Below, one piece after another: positions 1 through 9,100 of a DNA stretch of 64,000 nucleotides. The DNA comes from Corynebacterium kalinowskii. Its GTDB lineage: Bacteria > Actinomycetota > Actinomycetes > Mycobacteriales > Mycobacteriaceae. The DNA lies in contig NZ_CP046452.1 of NCBI RefSeq assembly GCF_009734385.1, positions 372,001 to 436,000 of the forward strand, written 5' to 3'. Below the pieces are notes generated by a model, which ran no database searches, was not told the DNA's origin, and worked only from the letters and a program-made list of their open reading frames with translations. Both the position numbers and the translations under genes were made by a program. Each line of letters begins with the position of its first letter. Position 1 is the first letter of the stretch.

Positions 1-133
1 AAAGGTTGATTTGTTCGATGTCGGTTTTGAGATCCCGAATGAGTTCGTGATCGGATACGGCCTCGATTACGCGGAGCGCTACCGCGACCTGCCGTTTGTC
101 GGCACGCTGCACCCACGCGTGTACACCAACTAG
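1..133 (+). CDS. hpt: Hypoxanthine phosphoribosyltransferase, C-terminal fragment
   Basis: Only the last 43 codons lie in the window, reading in frame from base 2 and ending at TAG 131-133. The visible peptide contains [19 protein letters not shown] followed by [12 protein letters not shown], the conserved C-terminal signature of bacterial Hpt. The enzyme salvages hypoxanthine and guanine to IMP and GMP with PRPP in the cytoplasm. In actinobacteria hpt commonly sits just upstream of ftsH, as here. The catalytic PRPP loop is outside the window, so the call rests on the C-terminal signature and the neighbour. Confidence 0.88.
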   Translation, partial: KVDLFDVGFEIPNEFVIGYGLDYAERYRDLPFVGTLHPRVYTN

Positions 134-145
134 CTGTGCTTTCGG

Positions 146-190
146 GACGACCACGGGAACTTATTCCCCGTGGTCGTCGTTTCTTGTTCA
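146..190 (+). terminator. Rho-independent terminator after hpt
   Basis: Perfect 12-bp inverted repeat, 146-157 (GACGACCACGGG) and 167-178, with a 9-nt loop, followed by a T-rich run GTTTCTTGTT. It separates hpt from ftsH, so ftsH probably has its own promoter in 180-231. Confidence 0.85.
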
Positions 191-231
191 GAGCTTTGCT
201 ATTTCTAGACGAAAGGGTCCGCCGGTAATCG

Positions 232-2730
232 ATGGACAACAAAAAGATTCTTCGCTACGGCGCTATCGCCGCGATCATCCTCATTGCGATGTTCAGCATG
301 ACGTTGCTGACCAGCGATTCCCGAGGATTCCAGAAGGTTGACACGAGCATTGCTCTGCAGCAGCTGGACAACAAGAACGTCAAGGAAGCGCGTATCGACG
401 ACCGTGAGCAGCGCGTCCGCCTCGAGCTCAAAGAACCAATCAAGGTGGAGGAACGCGAGGGCGTTTCCAAGGTGATCACCGATTACCCGGCACGCACGGC
501 TCCGACGATCTTTGACAAAGTCGCCCAGTCTGAAGCGGAAAAGTACAACACCAAGGTCACCCGAGACACCTTCCTCGGCTCGATGGTGCAGCTCCTGCTG
601 CCAATGCTGCTGTTCTTCGGCCTGATCATGTTCGTCATGACCCGCATGCAGGGCGGCGGCATGGGCATGTTTGGCTTCGGTGGTTCCCGTGCCAAGGAAC
701 TGACCAAAGACATGCCAACCAACACTTTCGCAGATGTTGCGGGTGCGGATGAGGCTGTGGACGAGTTGCAGGAAATCAAGGACTTCCTGCAAGATCCATC
801 CCGCTATGAGGCGCTTGGCGCAAAGATTCCGCGCGGCGTTCTGCTGTACGGCCCTCCGGGTACCGGTAAGACCCTGCTGGCGCGAGCTGTCGCAGGTGAA
901 GCAGGAGTGCCTTTCTACTCCATCTCCGGCTCTGACTTCGTTGAGATGTTCGTTGGTGTCGGTGCATCCCGCGTGCGCGACCTGTTCAAGCAGGCCAAGG
1001 AAAACAGCCCGTGCATCATCTTTGTTGACGAGATCGACGCCGTCGGCCGCCAGCGTGGCGCCGGCATGGGCGGCGGACACGACGAACGCGAACAGACCCT
1101 GAACCAGCTTCTGGTGGAGATGGACGGCTTCGGCGACCGCGAGGGCGTCATCCTCATGGCGGCTACCAACCGCCCGGACATCCTGGATCCAGCGCTGCTG
1201 CGACCGGGTCGTTTCGACCGCCAGATTCCGGTTACCAACCCAGACTTCAAGGGTCGCGAGGCTATCCTGCAGGTACATGCCAAGGGCAAGCCATTTGCCA
1301 AGGACGTGGACATCACGGCACTGGCAAAGCGCACCGCAGGTATGTCCGGCGCTGACCTTGCCAACGTCTTGAATGAAGCTGCGCTGCTTACCGCACGAGT
1401 TGGTGGCAATGTGATCACGGCGGACGCACTCGAAGAAGCGACCGACCGCGTCATCGGCGGTCCACGCCGTTCTTCCAAGGTGATCTCCGAGCACGAAAAG
1501 AAGGTCACGGCCTACCACGAAGGTGGCCACACGCTGGCTGCCTGGGGCATGAAGAATATTGAGTCCATTTACAAGGTAACGATCCTGGCTCGCGGTAAGA
1601 CCGGTGGTTTTGCTATGACCGCACAGGAAGACGACAAGGGCATGTACACCCGCGACGAGCTGTTTGCCCGCATAGTCTTCGCCATGGGTGGTCGCTCCGC
1701 TGAGGAGCTCGTCTTTGGTGCCCCAACCACGGGCGCTTCCAATGACATCGAGCAGGCGACCCGCATCGCCCGTGCGATGATCACCGAATATGGCATGAGC
1801 CCAGAGATCGGCACCGTGAAGTACGGCGAGGAACAGGGCGATCCGTTCTCTGGTCGTGGCGGCGGCGGAGTCTTTGACCCGTCCGAATCTGTCCAGTCCA
1901 CCATCGATGAGCAGACCCGCTACCTGGTGAACAAGGCCCACCAGGTTGCCTACGACATTCTGCGCGAGAACCGTCACTACCTGGACTCCTTGGCAGAAAA
2001 ACTCCTGGAGAAGGAAACCCTGCGTCGTCCGGACCTAGAGGTCATTTTCGAAGGCCTGGAGCCACGCGATGCCCTGGAGGTTTTCCCAGGCGAGACCGCG
2101 AACTTCCCAAGACAGGTCGGCCTCGAGCCAGTCAAGACCCCTGTCGAGATCGCGATCGAGCGTGGCGAAGAACCGCCAAAGCGGTTCTCCATTCTGGAAG
2201 CCTCCCGCGCTGCCCGCGCGAAGCGCCAGAAGGAGCTGGAAGAACAGGGCAAGCTGCCAATTCCTCCGATGCCTCCCGTAGCGCCGATTCCAGCCGGTGA
2301 TGCTGGCCGTCATGCTGCTCCAGAGGGGCCTGCCCCGACTTACGGTGGCACCCCGCCACCAGCCGACTGGTCGGCACCAGGTTGGCCGCCTCGCGATTCG
2401 GCAAATAACCCGTATGCCCAACCGTCACAACCGGAGCAGCCAGCACAACCTGAAGCACCTCAGGCTCCAGCACGCCCGGTTGGCGGTCCTGATCAGACTG
2501 AGCTGCCGACGCGGGCCGAGAATCCAGAGTCGCCTGCGAACTCTGCCTCGCCATTCTCGACAACTGGCGAGCACCCTGGCATGCAGAACTACGCAGCTGA
2601 TGCTCCATCGACCCCCGTTCGTCCACAGCCGAGCGAGGCCCCGACCGAGGAATTCGGCTTCCGCCTGCCTGATAACGAGCAGCCGGACCACCCGGAGAAG
2701 TCGGAGTCTGAGGAGCGCAAGGATGACTAA
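232..2730 (+). CDS. ftsH: ATP-dependent zinc metalloprotease FtsH
   Basis: Membrane-anchored AAA+ protease of 832 residues that extracts and degrades membrane and misfolded proteins. Membrane segments lie at about residues 9-27 and 114-136, with a short external domain between them. The AAA module has Walker A GPPGTGKT (207-214), Walker B IIFVDEID (262-269) and the second region of homology ending in RPGRFDRQ. The zinc-binding HEGGH is at 429-433. After the protease domain a Pro/Gln/Glu-rich tail of roughly 190 residues runs to the end, a low-complexity extension also seen in other actinobacterial FtsH proteins. The ATG at 232 is chosen because it gives the canonical short cytosolic N-terminus before the first membrane helix. 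The 3' end overlaps folE by 8 bp. Confidence 0.97.
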   Translation: MDNKKILRYGAIAAIILIAMFSMTLLTSDSRGFQKVDTSIALQQLDNKNVKEARIDDREQRVRLELKEPIKVEEREGVSKVITDYPARTAPTIFDKVAQSEAEKYNTKVTRDTFLGSMVQLLLPMLLFFGLIMFVMTRMQGGGMGMFGFGGSRAKELTKDMPTNTFADVAGADEAVDELQEIKDFLQDPSRYEALGAKIPRGVLLYGPPGTGKTLLARAVAGEAGVPFYSISGSDFVEMFVGVGASRVRDLFKQAKENSPCIIFVDEIDAVGRQRGAGMGGGHDEREQTLNQLLVEMDGFGDREGVILMAATNRPDILDPALLRPGRFDRQIPVTNPDFKGREAILQVHAKGKPFAKDVDITALAKRTAGMSGADLANVLNEAALLTARVGGNVITADALEEATDRVIGGPRRSSKVISEHEKKVTAYHEGGHTLAAWGMKNIESIYKVTILARGKTGGFAMTAQEDDKGMYTRDELFARIVFAMGGRSAEELVFGAPTTGASNDIEQATRIARAMITEYGMSPEIGTVKYGEEQGDPFSGRGGGGVFDPSESVQSTIDEQTRYLVNKAHQVAYDILRENRHYLDSLAEKLLEKETLRRPDLEVIFEGLEPRDALEVFPGETANFPRQVGLEPVKTPVEIAIERGEEPPKRFSILEASRAARAKRQKELEEQGKLPIPPMPPVAPIPAGDAGRHAAPEGPAPTYGGTPPPADWSAPGWPPRDSANNPYAQPSQPEQPAQPEAPQAPARPVGGPDQTELPTRAENPESPANSASPFSTTGEHPGMQNYAADAPSTPVRPQPSEAPTEEFGFRLPDNEQPDHPEKSESEERKDD

Positions 2731-3301
2731 TCCAACTTTTGACCAGGCCCGCGCTGAGGCCGCGGTCCGCGAACTCCTCATTGCTGTTGGAGAGGACCCG
2801 GATCGCGAAGGCCTCCAGGAGACCCCCGCCCGTGTTGCACGTGCCTACGCTGAGGTCTTTGCAGGGCTGCATGTGGATCCCACTGACGTGCTCGCCAAGA
2901 CGTTTTCCGAGGATCACCGCGAGCTCGTTCTCGTGCGCGACATTCCGATTTACTCCACCTGCGAGCACCACCTGGTGCCGTTCTTCGGGGTGGCCCACAT
3001 TGGCTACATTCCGGGACCATCAGGCAAAGTGACGGGTCTGTCCAAGTTGGCGCGCCTGGCTGATCTTTATGCCAAGCGCCCACAGGTACAGGAGCGCTTG
3101 ACCTCACAGATCGCGGATGCGCTGATGGACAAGCTTGATGCCCACGCTGTGATCGTCGTGATCGAGTGCGAGCACTTGTGCATGGCTATGCGTGGCATCC
3201 GTAAGCCAGGTGCCACCACCACAACCTCCGCCGTGCGTGGCGGCTTCCAGAAGAACGCTGCCTCGCGCGCAGAAGCGCTGAGCCTGATTCGGGGTGCGTG
3301 A
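2723..3301 (+). CDS. folE: GTP cyclohydrolase I (type IA)
   Basis: Converts GTP to 7,8-dihydroneopterin triphosphate, the first step of tetrahydrofolate synthesis. The protein has 192 residues, normal for FolE. Zinc-site motifs are visible: STCEHHL with Cys80 and His83, and ECEHLCM with Cys149 and Cys153. Further signatures are [18 protein letters not shown] and the C-terminal [10 protein letters not shown]. The ATG at 2723 lies inside the last codons of ftsH (8-bp overlap), so the two are translationally linked. The stop TGA at 3299-3301 overlaps the start of folP by one base. This begins the fol operon, which supplies every pterin-branch enzyme up to dihydropteroate. Confidence 0.97.
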   Translation: MTNPTFDQARAEAAVRELLIAVGEDPDREGLQETPARVARAYAEVFAGLHVDPTDVLAKTFSEDHRELVLVRDIPIYSTCEHHLVPFFGVAHIGYIPGPSGKVTGLSKLARLADLYAKRPQVQERLTSQIADALMDKLDAHAVIVVIECEHLCMAMRGIRKPGATTTTSAVRGGFQKNAASRAEALSLIRGA

Positions 3302-4146
3302 TGCGCGTCGCTGACCTCACGATTCCGGGACGCTGCGCCGTGATGGGCATCGTCAACGTCACGGAAGATTCCTTTTCTGACGGCGGGCGGTACGTGGACG
3401 TCGATAAGGCCATTGGGCACGCGCATGAGCTGGTTGCAGCAGGCGCGGACATCATCGACATCGGTGGCGAATCGACCCGCCCTGGTGCCACCCGTGTCGC
3501 CCCTGAGATTGAGCGAGATCGCGTCGTGCCGGTCATTGCGGCGCTGACCCAGGATGGGATCCGCACCTCCGTGGACACCATGCGTTCCACAGTCGCAGCC
3601 GCGGCTGCCGAGGCCGGGGTGAGCCTGCTTAACGACGTCTCTGGCGGCCTTGCCGATCCCGACATGTACCGGGTCATGGCTGACACAGACCTGCCCGTGT
3701 GCCTGATGCACTGGAAGACCGTGCAGTTTGGAGACGCTGCTGGTCAAGCGCACGTCACTGGCGACGTGGTGGCTGACGTGCACCGCGTGTTCGACGTACT
3801 AGTGGACAACGCCCTCGCCAACGGGGTGAAGGAAGACCAGATTACCCTGGACCCGGGGCTTGGCTTTGCCAAGTCCGCAGCCGATAACTGGGCGCTGCTC
3901 AAAGCGTTGCCTGAGTTCGTAGCAGGACCATATCCGGTGCTCGTCGGGGCTTCCCGGAAGCGATTCCTGGCCCAGATTCGCAATGACCGTGGCTTGGACC
4001 TAGCCTCGCCAGTCGAAGCTGATCCGGCAACGGCCGCCGTCACCGCGATCGCCGCACAAATGGGTGCTTGGTGTGTGCGCGTGCACGAGGTCGGGGTGTC
4101 TCGTGACGCCGTCGACGTGGCCGCACGCTGGAACGCGGGGAAGTAG
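3301..4146 (+). CDS. folP: Dihydropteroate synthase
   Basis: Condenses hydroxymethyl-dihydropterin pyrophosphate with p-aminobenzoate; this is the sulfonamide target. At 281 residues it is a typical TIM-barrel DHPS. Motifs in order: [15 protein letters not shown] (pyrophosphate and Mg loop), [30 protein letters not shown] and GASRKRF. I take the ATG at 3301, which overlaps the folE stop by one base. A GTG at 3298 would add one residue. It is embedded in the fol operon with folB following after 2 bp. All residues I would expect near the pterin and pABA sites are present, so it should be active. Confidence 0.96.
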   Translation: MRVADLTIPGRCAVMGIVNVTEDSFSDGGRYVDVDKAIGHAHELVAAGADIIDIGGESTRPGATRVAPEIERDRVVPVIAALTQDGIRTSVDTMRSTVAAAAAEAGVSLLNDVSGGLADPDMYRVMADTDLPVCLMHWKTVQFGDAAGQAHVTGDVVADVHRVFDVLVDNALANGVKEDQITLDPGLGFAKSAADNWALLKALPEFVAGPYPVLVGASRKRFLAQIRNDRGLDLASPVEADPATAAVTAIAAQMGAWCVRVHEVGVSRDAVDVAARWNAGK

Positions 4147-4148
4147 CA

Positions 4149-4523
4149 ATGGCCGATCGGATTGAACTCAAGGGCTTGGAGTGCTTTGGCTACCACGGGG
4201 TCTTGCCGGAAGAAAAGGCCACCGGCCAGCACTTCTACATCGATGCGACGTGCTGGCTCGATTGCGCGCCAGCGGCCAAGTCGGACGATCTCACACTTAC
4301 TCTCAACTACGCCGAGCTTGCCGAGCTGATCTACGGGATCGTCACCGGCGAGCCGCGCGACCTCATCGAGACCGTCGCAGCCGAGATTGCCGACACCGTG
4401 ATGTCCCGCTTCGAACTGCTGCACGCTGTGGAGATTACGATCCACAAGCCGTCCGCCCCGATCCCACTCACCTTCGCTGATGTCGCTGTAGTCGCCCGTC
4501 GATCCCGCCCCACCAGGAGGTAA
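4149..4523 (+). CDS. folB: Dihydroneopterin aldolase
   Basis: Converts 7,8-dihydroneopterin to 6-hydroxymethyl-dihydropterin and glycolaldehyde. The 124 residues match the family's small single domain. Signatures are the N-terminal [17 protein letters not shown], with the conserved glutamate, NYAELAELI, and the C-terminal HKPSAPIP carrying the conserved lysine region. The start lies 2 bp after the folP stop and the gene is followed by folK after 5 bp, where the AGGAGG at 4516-4521 overlaps the folB stop and serves as the folK ribosome binding site. Its place between folP and folK is the standard actinobacterial order. Confidence 0.95.
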   Translation: MADRIELKGLECFGYHGVLPEEKATGQHFYIDATCWLDCAPAAKSDDLTLTLNYAELAELIYGIVTGEPRDLIETVAAEIADTVMSRFELLHAVEITIHKPSAPIPLTFADVAVVARRSRPTRR

Positions 4524-4528
4524 GGAAT

Positions 4529-5008
4529 ATGCGAGCAGTACTTTCCATCGGCTCCAACATGGACGACCGAGACGCGCTGCTCCGGAGCGCCTACGACTAC
4601 TTCGCCCCCGAGCTCGTGGCCGCCTCCAGCATCTACTCGACCCCACCGTGGGGACCTGTCTCCCAGAACGACTTCCTCAACGCCATCCTCATCATCGACA
4701 CCGACCGGACCCCGATGCAGCTGCTCGCTGCGGCGCAGGAAGTGGAAAACGCGGCCGATCGGCGTCGCGAAGTGCGCTGGGGGCCGCGCACCCTCGACAT
4801 CGACATCGTGCAGTGCCTTATCGACGACGTCGAAGTCATCTCCGCAGACCCAGTGCTTACCCTGCCCCACCCGTGGGCGCAGGAGAGGGCGTTTGTGCTT
4901 GCGCCGTGGCTGGAAGCGGACCCGGAAGCGGAGTTGCGGGGCGAGCCTGTCCGTGCTCTGCTGGAGGGCATGGACACCTCCGAAGTGAGGAAGGTATCTG
5001 AATTCTGA
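4529..5008 (+). CDS. folK: 2-amino-4-hydroxy-6-hydroxymethyldihydropteridine pyrophosphokinase
   Basis: Transfers pyrophosphate from ATP to 6-hydroxymethyl-dihydropterin, giving the FolP substrate. It has 159 residues, the normal HPPK size. The N-terminal SIGSNMDDRDALLRSAY, the loop SSIYSTPPWGPVSQNDFLNA and the Mg-binding GPRTLDIDIV are diagnostic, the two aspartates of DIDIV being the metal ligands. The HPW motif (LPHPWAQERAFVL) follows. The start is placed after a strong AGGAGG located in the folB stop region. The TGA overlaps the ATG of the next gene by one base, continuing the operon. Confidence 0.96.
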   Translation: MRAVLSIGSNMDDRDALLRSAYDYFAPELVAASSIYSTPPWGPVSQNDFLNAILIIDTDRTPMQLLAAAQEVENAADRRREVRWGPRTLDIDIVQCLIDDVEVISADPVLTLPHPWAQERAFVLAPWLEADPEAELRGEPVRALLEGMDTSEVRKVSEF

Positions 5009-5472
5009 TGAAGCACACCAGCATTGCGCTCCTCGTGATGACCGGGGTCTTTGTCGCCTGCGCAGCTGCGATACTGACCTGGGGTTTCTACGGGGACATG
5101 CCAGCGACATCGCTCAGTGCGTCTGTGACCTTGTGGCTGATGGCGTTGCTGTGCATGGTGCTGGCTTGGCGCATGCGGGATCGTAAAGAGCGCGGGGCAA
5201 TCGGCATGGACCGCTCGCAGCTCAGCCCCCTGCAGGCAGCCCAGTACCTGGTGATAGCCAAAGCATCGGCGTGGACCGGTGCGGTCGTTGGCGGAGCGTA
5301 TGTGGGAATGGCCAGCTATGTAGTGCCCCGGGCGGCGCAGCTTGCGGCTGCTGCGGAGGACACACCGGGAGTTATCGCGTCCGCTTTAGGTGGCATTGCA
5401 CTGTGCGCAGCCGGGATTTATCTCGAACGACACTGCGAGACACCACCACCTACTGACGCTGAGCCTGCATAG
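5008..5472 (+). CDS. DUF3180 family membrane protein
   Basis: A 154-residue integral membrane protein with four hydrophobic segments, at about residues 5-27, 35-54, 85-106 and 120-140, and hydrophilic ends. It matches the actinobacterial DUF3180 family that follows folK, equivalent to the Rv3605c position in M. tuberculosis. No enzymatic motif is visible. It starts at an ATG sharing one base with the folK stop, so it is translationally coupled to folate synthesis, but that does not prove a role in the pathway. Function unknown. Confidence 0.85.
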   Translation: MKHTSIALLVMTGVFVACAAAILTWGFYGDMPATSLSASVTLWLMALLCMVLAWRMRDRKERGAIGMDRSQLSPLQAAQYLVIAKASAWTGAVVGGAYVGMASYVVPRAAQLAAAAEDTPGVIASALGGIALCAAGIYLERHCETPPPTDAEPA

Positions 5473-5490
5473 CAGGTAGATTATTAAACC

Positions 5491-6228
5491 ATGAGTGATG
5501 AGGCGATGACTGAGAACACTGACAAGTCCCAGGTAATGCTGATTGTGTTGGTGGTCTTAGCGGTGGTGGCTAGCATCGTGATGCTCTTTTCCAGTAGCGC
5601 AGCGGCGATGAAAATTGCCGTTCTTGCTGCATTGTGGGCAGCTTTTATCGGGCTTTTCCTCGTGGCAAAGTACCGTCGCTTGGCCACCGAAGAGCGTGAG
5701 CGTTCCGAGGAAAAGATGAAGTCCTTGGAATCGCAGCTGCGCGCTGAGCAGGCTGAACTTGCCAGCGAGAAAGCCATTGAGGCCTCGGCCCAAGATACCG
5801 AAATGCTTCGTGAAATCCGCCAGCAGCTCAGCGAATTGCGCCAGCATTTGGAAGAGCTCTCAGGCCGCGACTTCTCTTACGTCCCTACCACCCTCACCGC
5901 TGAGGCCTCCCGTATCCGTGAGCTAGAAACCGCGACGGAAAAGGCAGCGAACGAGCAAAAAGCCGAGCAAGAGGTCGAGCATCCGTTCGCCGAGGCTGAG
6001 ATTGTGCCGGAGTCCGGCGCAAAACGCTTTGATACTGGTTCTTTTGCGGCCGTGAAGCTGGATGCCCCGACCGTTGAGCCGGAGGAAGTCAAGGAAGAGG
6101 AGCCTGTAGTCACTCCTGCTGCGGAAGAGCCGCAGGAAGATGGGTCGCACGGTCGACGTCGTCGCGATGAAAAACAGGATTCTATCTCCGTGGCTGAGCT
6201 GCTTGCCCAGCTGAAAAAGAAGTCCTAA
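5491..6228 (+). CDS. Membrane protein with coiled coil and acidic tail (DUF6779-like)
   Basis: 245 residues. Two membrane segments are predicted at about residues 14-33 and 38-58. Residues about 60-125 are rich in E, K, R, Q and L with heptad-like spacing (EERERSEEKMKSLESQLRAE), suggesting a cytoplasmic coiled coil. An acidic Pro/Glu-rich stretch follows, and the protein ends in HGRRRRDE and SVAELLAQLKKKS. This architecture and C-terminal signature resemble the actinobacterial family I know as DUF6779, which occupies the Rv3604c position after the folK-DUF3180 pair. It lies 18 bp after DUF3180 and overlaps the next gene by one base, so it belongs to the same operon. Function unknown; family name from memory. 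Confidence 0.75.
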   Translation: MSDEAMTENTDKSQVMLIVLVVLAVVASIVMLFSSSAAAMKIAVLAALWAAFIGLFLVAKYRRLATEERERSEEKMKSLESQLRAEQAELASEKAIEASAQDTEMLREIRQQLSELRQHLEELSGRDFSYVPTTLTAEASRIRELETATEKAANEQKAEQEVEHPFAEAEIVPESGAKRFDTGSFAAVKLDAPTVEPEEVKEEEPVVTPAAEEPQEDGSHGRRRRDEKQDSISVAELLAQLKKKS

Positions 6229-6740
6229 TGCGACCGCCGCGCATGAGCGTGGTTGTCGTGGGTCAGCCTGACGATCTGTGCGAGTTTTTGGACGACGCTG
6301 GCCACCATCTGGAATTTGATCAGACGTGGTCTGCGCTTGGTGATTTCGATTTGATCGTGCTCGCGGTGCCCGCGGATGTTCTTCCCGAAGTTGTGGCGCG
6401 ACTGCAGCCCGTTGTTGGGCCAAAGCACATCGTGGTGCACACCGCACTGGAAGTCGGCCCGGAAGTGCTCACAGACTTACCCTCTCTGGCGATTGCCATG
6501 CATAGCGTGGGCCGTGAATTTGTCGTGTCTACGGTTGATGAGATTAGCGATGCCGTTGCTGCTGCGCTGGTGGCTGAAATGGGCGGGAACATGTGGCGGA
6601 TACCTGAAAACGAGCGCATTGCTCTCGCGGAAGCATTGGAGTTGGCAAAGCAGGCCAACGCGCTCAAACGGCGGGCGCTGAACACCGTGCGCAGCGAAGC
6701 CGCCAAGGATGTGGTGATTCGTCAGCTCGGGGGCTGGTAG
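6228..6740 (+). CDS. Rossmann-like NAD(P)-binding domain protein
   Basis: 170 residues. It opens with a beta strand VVVVGQPDDLCEFL, followed by FDLIVLAVPADVLPEVVARL and HTALEVGPEVL, the pattern of the 6-phosphogluconate-dehydrogenase-like Rossmann family found at the Rv3603c position. The classic GxGxxG is replaced by GQPDD, so cofactor binding is doubtful. The C-terminal half is helical (ALAEALELAKQANALKRRA) and short. The ATG shares its first base with the upstream stop. In M. tuberculosis this gene leads into panC-panD; here a terminator follows instead. No substrate can be proposed. Confidence 0.72.
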   Translation: MRPPRMSVVVVGQPDDLCEFLDDAGHHLEFDQTWSALGDFDLIVLAVPADVLPEVVARLQPVVGPKHIVVHTALEVGPEVLTDLPSLAIAMHSVGREFVVSTVDEISDAVAAALVAEMGGNMWRIPENERIALAEALELAKQANALKRRALNTVRSEAAKDVVIRQLGGW

Positions 6741-6787
6741 CGGCCTCCTGTGGCTTATCGACGGCCCGAAACTTGCCTACCAATGCG

Positions 6788-6818
6788 AAAAGGCAGCCCC
6801 GAAGGGCTGCCTTTTGGT
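6788..6818. terminator. Bidirectional terminator between convergent genes
   Basis: Inverted repeat AAAAGGCAGCCC / GGGCTGCCTTTT (12 bp, 4-nt loop) with A-run and T-run on either side, placed between the end of the folate operon (6740) and the phoX stop (6831). It can serve both strands. Confidence 0.85.
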
Positions 6819-6830
6819 TATTAGAGGGGG

Positions 6831-8900
6831 TTAGGCTTCTACGCCAACCTTGCCCTTCTTAGGCCATACAACAACGACTGCTGGACGTGGGACAGCGTTG
6901 CCGCCGTCTGGCCAGTGCATTGCAGGCTTGTCAGCGGAAGCATCATCGCCTTCGCCCGGGTGCTGAACGTTGACCAGGACGCGCTCATCGGTGACGATTG
7001 GGCCACAGGTCTCTGCGCCCTTAGGAACGGTGAGGAAGCACTTGAGCTCACCGCGGTTGTCACCGTCAACGGCACATGCGTAAAGGCCGTCGTTGGTCTT
7101 GAGAGCGTTGCCGTCGGTGGAGATCCACAGGTTGCCGTGGGTGTCGAAGGCAATGTTATCTGGGCAAGAAATTGGGGAGACCTTGGTCTTGTCGAAGCCG
7201 CCGAAGTAGGTGTAAGCCTCCTTTGGATCGCCACAGACCAGGAGCAGGTTCCAGGTGAACTTCTCGCCAGCGTGATCGTCGTCCATCTCCAGGACGAGGC
7301 CGTTCTTGTTCTCCTTGACTGGAGCAACTTCCTCAACGCCTGGGTAGTTCTTGCCATCTTCGACAGCGCCGCGGTACTTGTTGTTGGTCAGTGCCACGTA
7401 GACCAGGCCGGTCTTATGGGAGACCTCAACGTCCTCTGGGCGGTCCATCTTGGTGGCGCCCTTCTTGTCGGCTGCGATACGGGTCCATACTGCGACCTCG
7501 TCTGCCTTCATGCCGTCAACGTGGGACTCAGCGGAGCCGTCTTCCTTGGCGGTCAGGAGCTTGATCCATTCGCCCTTGCCGTCGAAAGCACCGTCCTTTG
7601 GCAGGTTGCCGGAGCCGTCGATTTCGTCCTTAGGGGAGTTACCCTCGAACTTAGCAACGTAGAGAGTGCCCTCATCAAGAATCTTGAGGTTGTTCTCCAT
7701 GTCGCCTTCCTTGAACTTGCGCGTGGAGACGAACTTGTACAGGTAATCGTTGCGCTCATCGTCACCGGAGTAGCAAACGACGGTGCCGTCCTTGGTGATG
7801 TGGATGTTGCCGGCTTCGTGCTTGTAGCGGCCCACAGCGGTGTGCTTGATCGGGGTGGAGGTTGGATCCGTTGGATCAATCTCAACGAGCCAGCCGAAGC
7901 GGTTTGGCTCGTTAGGGGTCTTGGAGACGTCGAAGCGGTCGTCGAAACGCTCCCACTTACGCTCGGTTGCCTCGCCCTTGATGCCGAAGCGCTTGAGCTT
8001 CTTCTTTGCGTCCTCGTCGGCGAGCTTGTCAGCGTTGCCGAAGTACTGGTCGAAGTTCTCTTCGCCGGAAAGCATGGTGCCCCAAGGGGTGATGCCACCA
8101 GAGCAGTTGTTCAGGGTGCCCAGGACGGTCTTGCCTTCTGGGTCCTTCTCGGTCTTGAGGAGGTCGGAGCCAGCAGCTGGGCCGGCCACAGTGAATGGGG
8201 TGGTGGCGGTGATACGGCGGTTCAGCTTGCCAAACTCGCGCTTGAGCTCGCCGGAGCCGTCGACCTTGGAGACCTCAAGGATGGTGTGGCCGTGAGCTGC
8301 CAGGCCGATCTTGAACTGATCCTCGGTTGGGTTCTCAGCGTCGTAGCCCTTGAACATGTTTGGCTCGGTGGTGTACTCGTGGGAGCACACGTAGACCATG
8401 CGCTTCTTGTCTTCTGGGTGATCGAGAAGACCAGCGAAGTCACAGTTGAAGCCGAACTGCTTCTCAGCAGCCTCTGGAGTCTGGTTGTCGATGTCAAATT
8501 CAGGAGCACCCTCGATTACTGGGTCGCCCCAAGCGATCAGGACGCTGTGCTCGTAACCTTCGGCAACCTTGACATCAGTCTCGGTGTTTGGCTGAACAGA
8601 CTTGAACTGCATACCCTCGAGGGACTTTGCAGGTGCGTTCTTAGCGGAGGAAGAGGAGGAAGAGCCGGTGGAACCGGAGTCCTTCTGATCGGAAGGGGAG
8701 CAAGCAGCGAGTGCGGATGCGCCACCGACGGCTAGAACGGTTACAGCGCCGGCCTTCAAAGCGGAACGGCGGGAGATGTCGCCGAAGTACTCGTTGTCGG
8801 ATTCGTTGGCACATGCGCCGAAGCATGCGTTGCCGCACTTGTAAGTACAAGTCTGCTTGGTGCGGCTAGAAGTAAACAGGTTCAGTCCCTTAAGTCCCAC
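6831..8900 (-). CDS. phoX: PhoX-type alkaline phosphatase, Tat-exported lipoprotein
   Basis: 689 residues of the PhoX/DUF839 family: secreted Ca/Fe-dependent phosphomonoesterases that release phosphate from organic esters. The N-terminus carries a cysteine cluster (Cys18, 22, 26, 30 in TCTYKCGNACFGAC) and SDNEYFGDI, which I recognise from other actinobacterial PhoX proteins. A twin-arginine signal SRRSALKAG follows, with a hydrophobic stretch ending in the lipobox ALAAC (Cys67), then a Ser-rich linker. The body contains NNCSGGITPWGTMLSGEENF, a family signature. The start is GTG at 8900 with GGAGG 6 nt upstream. Two PHO-box-like units lie about 90 bp upstream, consistent with phosphate control. 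A divergent nsrR-like gene lies on the other side. Confidence 0.92.
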   Translation of the reverse strand: MGLKGLNLFTSSRTKQTCTYKCGNACFGACANESDNEYFGDISRRSALKAGAVTVLAVGGASALAACSPSDQKDSGSTGSSSSSSAKNAPAKSLEGMQFKSVQPNTETDVKVAEGYEHSVLIAWGDPVIEGAPEFDIDNQTPEAAEKQFGFNCDFAGLLDHPEDKKRMVYVCSHEYTTEPNMFKGYDAENPTEDQFKIGLAAHGHTILEVSKVDGSGELKREFGKLNRRITATTPFTVAGPAAGSDLLKTEKDPEGKTVLGTLNNCSGGITPWGTMLSGEENFDQYFGNADKLADEDAKKKLKRFGIKGEATERKWERFDDRFDVSKTPNEPNRFGWLVEIDPTDPTSTPIKHTAVGRYKHEAGNIHITKDGTVVCYSGDDERNDYLYKFVSTRKFKEGDMENNLKILDEGTLYVAKFEGNSPKDEIDGSGNLPKDGAFDGKGEWIKLLTAKEDGSAESHVDGMKADEVAVWTRIAADKKGATKMDRPEDVEVSHKTGLVYVALTNNKYRGAVEDGKNYPGVEEVAPVKENKNGLVLEMDDDHAGEKFTWNLLLVCGDPKEAYTYFGGFDKTKVSPISCPDNIAFDTHGNLWISTDGNALKTNDGLYACAVDGDNRGELKCFLTVPKGAETCGPIVTDERVLVNVQHPGEGDDASADKPAMHWPDGGNAVPRPAVVVVWPKKGKVGVEA

Positions 8901-8986
8901 TTGGGGCCTCCATTTTCGTCAATGTCTGAGCAGGGTGAGTGCGCGTCTGACCTTAGGTAAGCAGTGTTGCAGCCAAGCGGAATGTG

Positions 8987-9004
8987 GGTGAAATGGAGGT
9001 GAAC
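8987..9004 (-). promoter_or_regulatory. Candidate PHO box (PhoR site) upstream of phoX
   Basis: Reading towards phoX, the units GTTCACC (9004-8998) and TTTCACC (8993-8987) are spaced exactly 11 bp apart. This matches the direct-repeat architecture and the GTTCACC core of actinobacterial PHO boxes bound by PhoP-type regulators. A third, poor unit would begin 11 bp further on. The cognate two-component genes phoR-phoS are at 47729-49829. Confidence 0.6.
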
Positions 9005-9064
9005 TTCTTGTTAAGAATGCTTGGGGTCGGGATAGGCTGACGGTGGAACGGTTTTTAAATCATG

Positions 9065-9083
9065 TAAACAAAACTCATGTTTA
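9065..9083. promoter_or_regulatory. Candidate operator: TAAACA-N7-TGTTTA
   Basis: Perfect 6-bp inverted repeat with a 7-nt spacer, lying 18 bp before the preferred start of the Rrf2-type regulator and overlapping the region where its promoter should sit. It is a plausible autoregulatory NsrR-like site, but it differs in sequence from the characterised NsrR operators I know. Confidence 0.4.
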
Positions 9084-9100
9084 TTGGTAAGGTGGATGAC

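Noticed and set aside
205..1977. Long open frame antisense to ftsH (similar frames lie antisense to phoX and clpC)
   Set aside because: These arise from codon bias in high-GC genes; their translations show no domain and the sense genes are certain.
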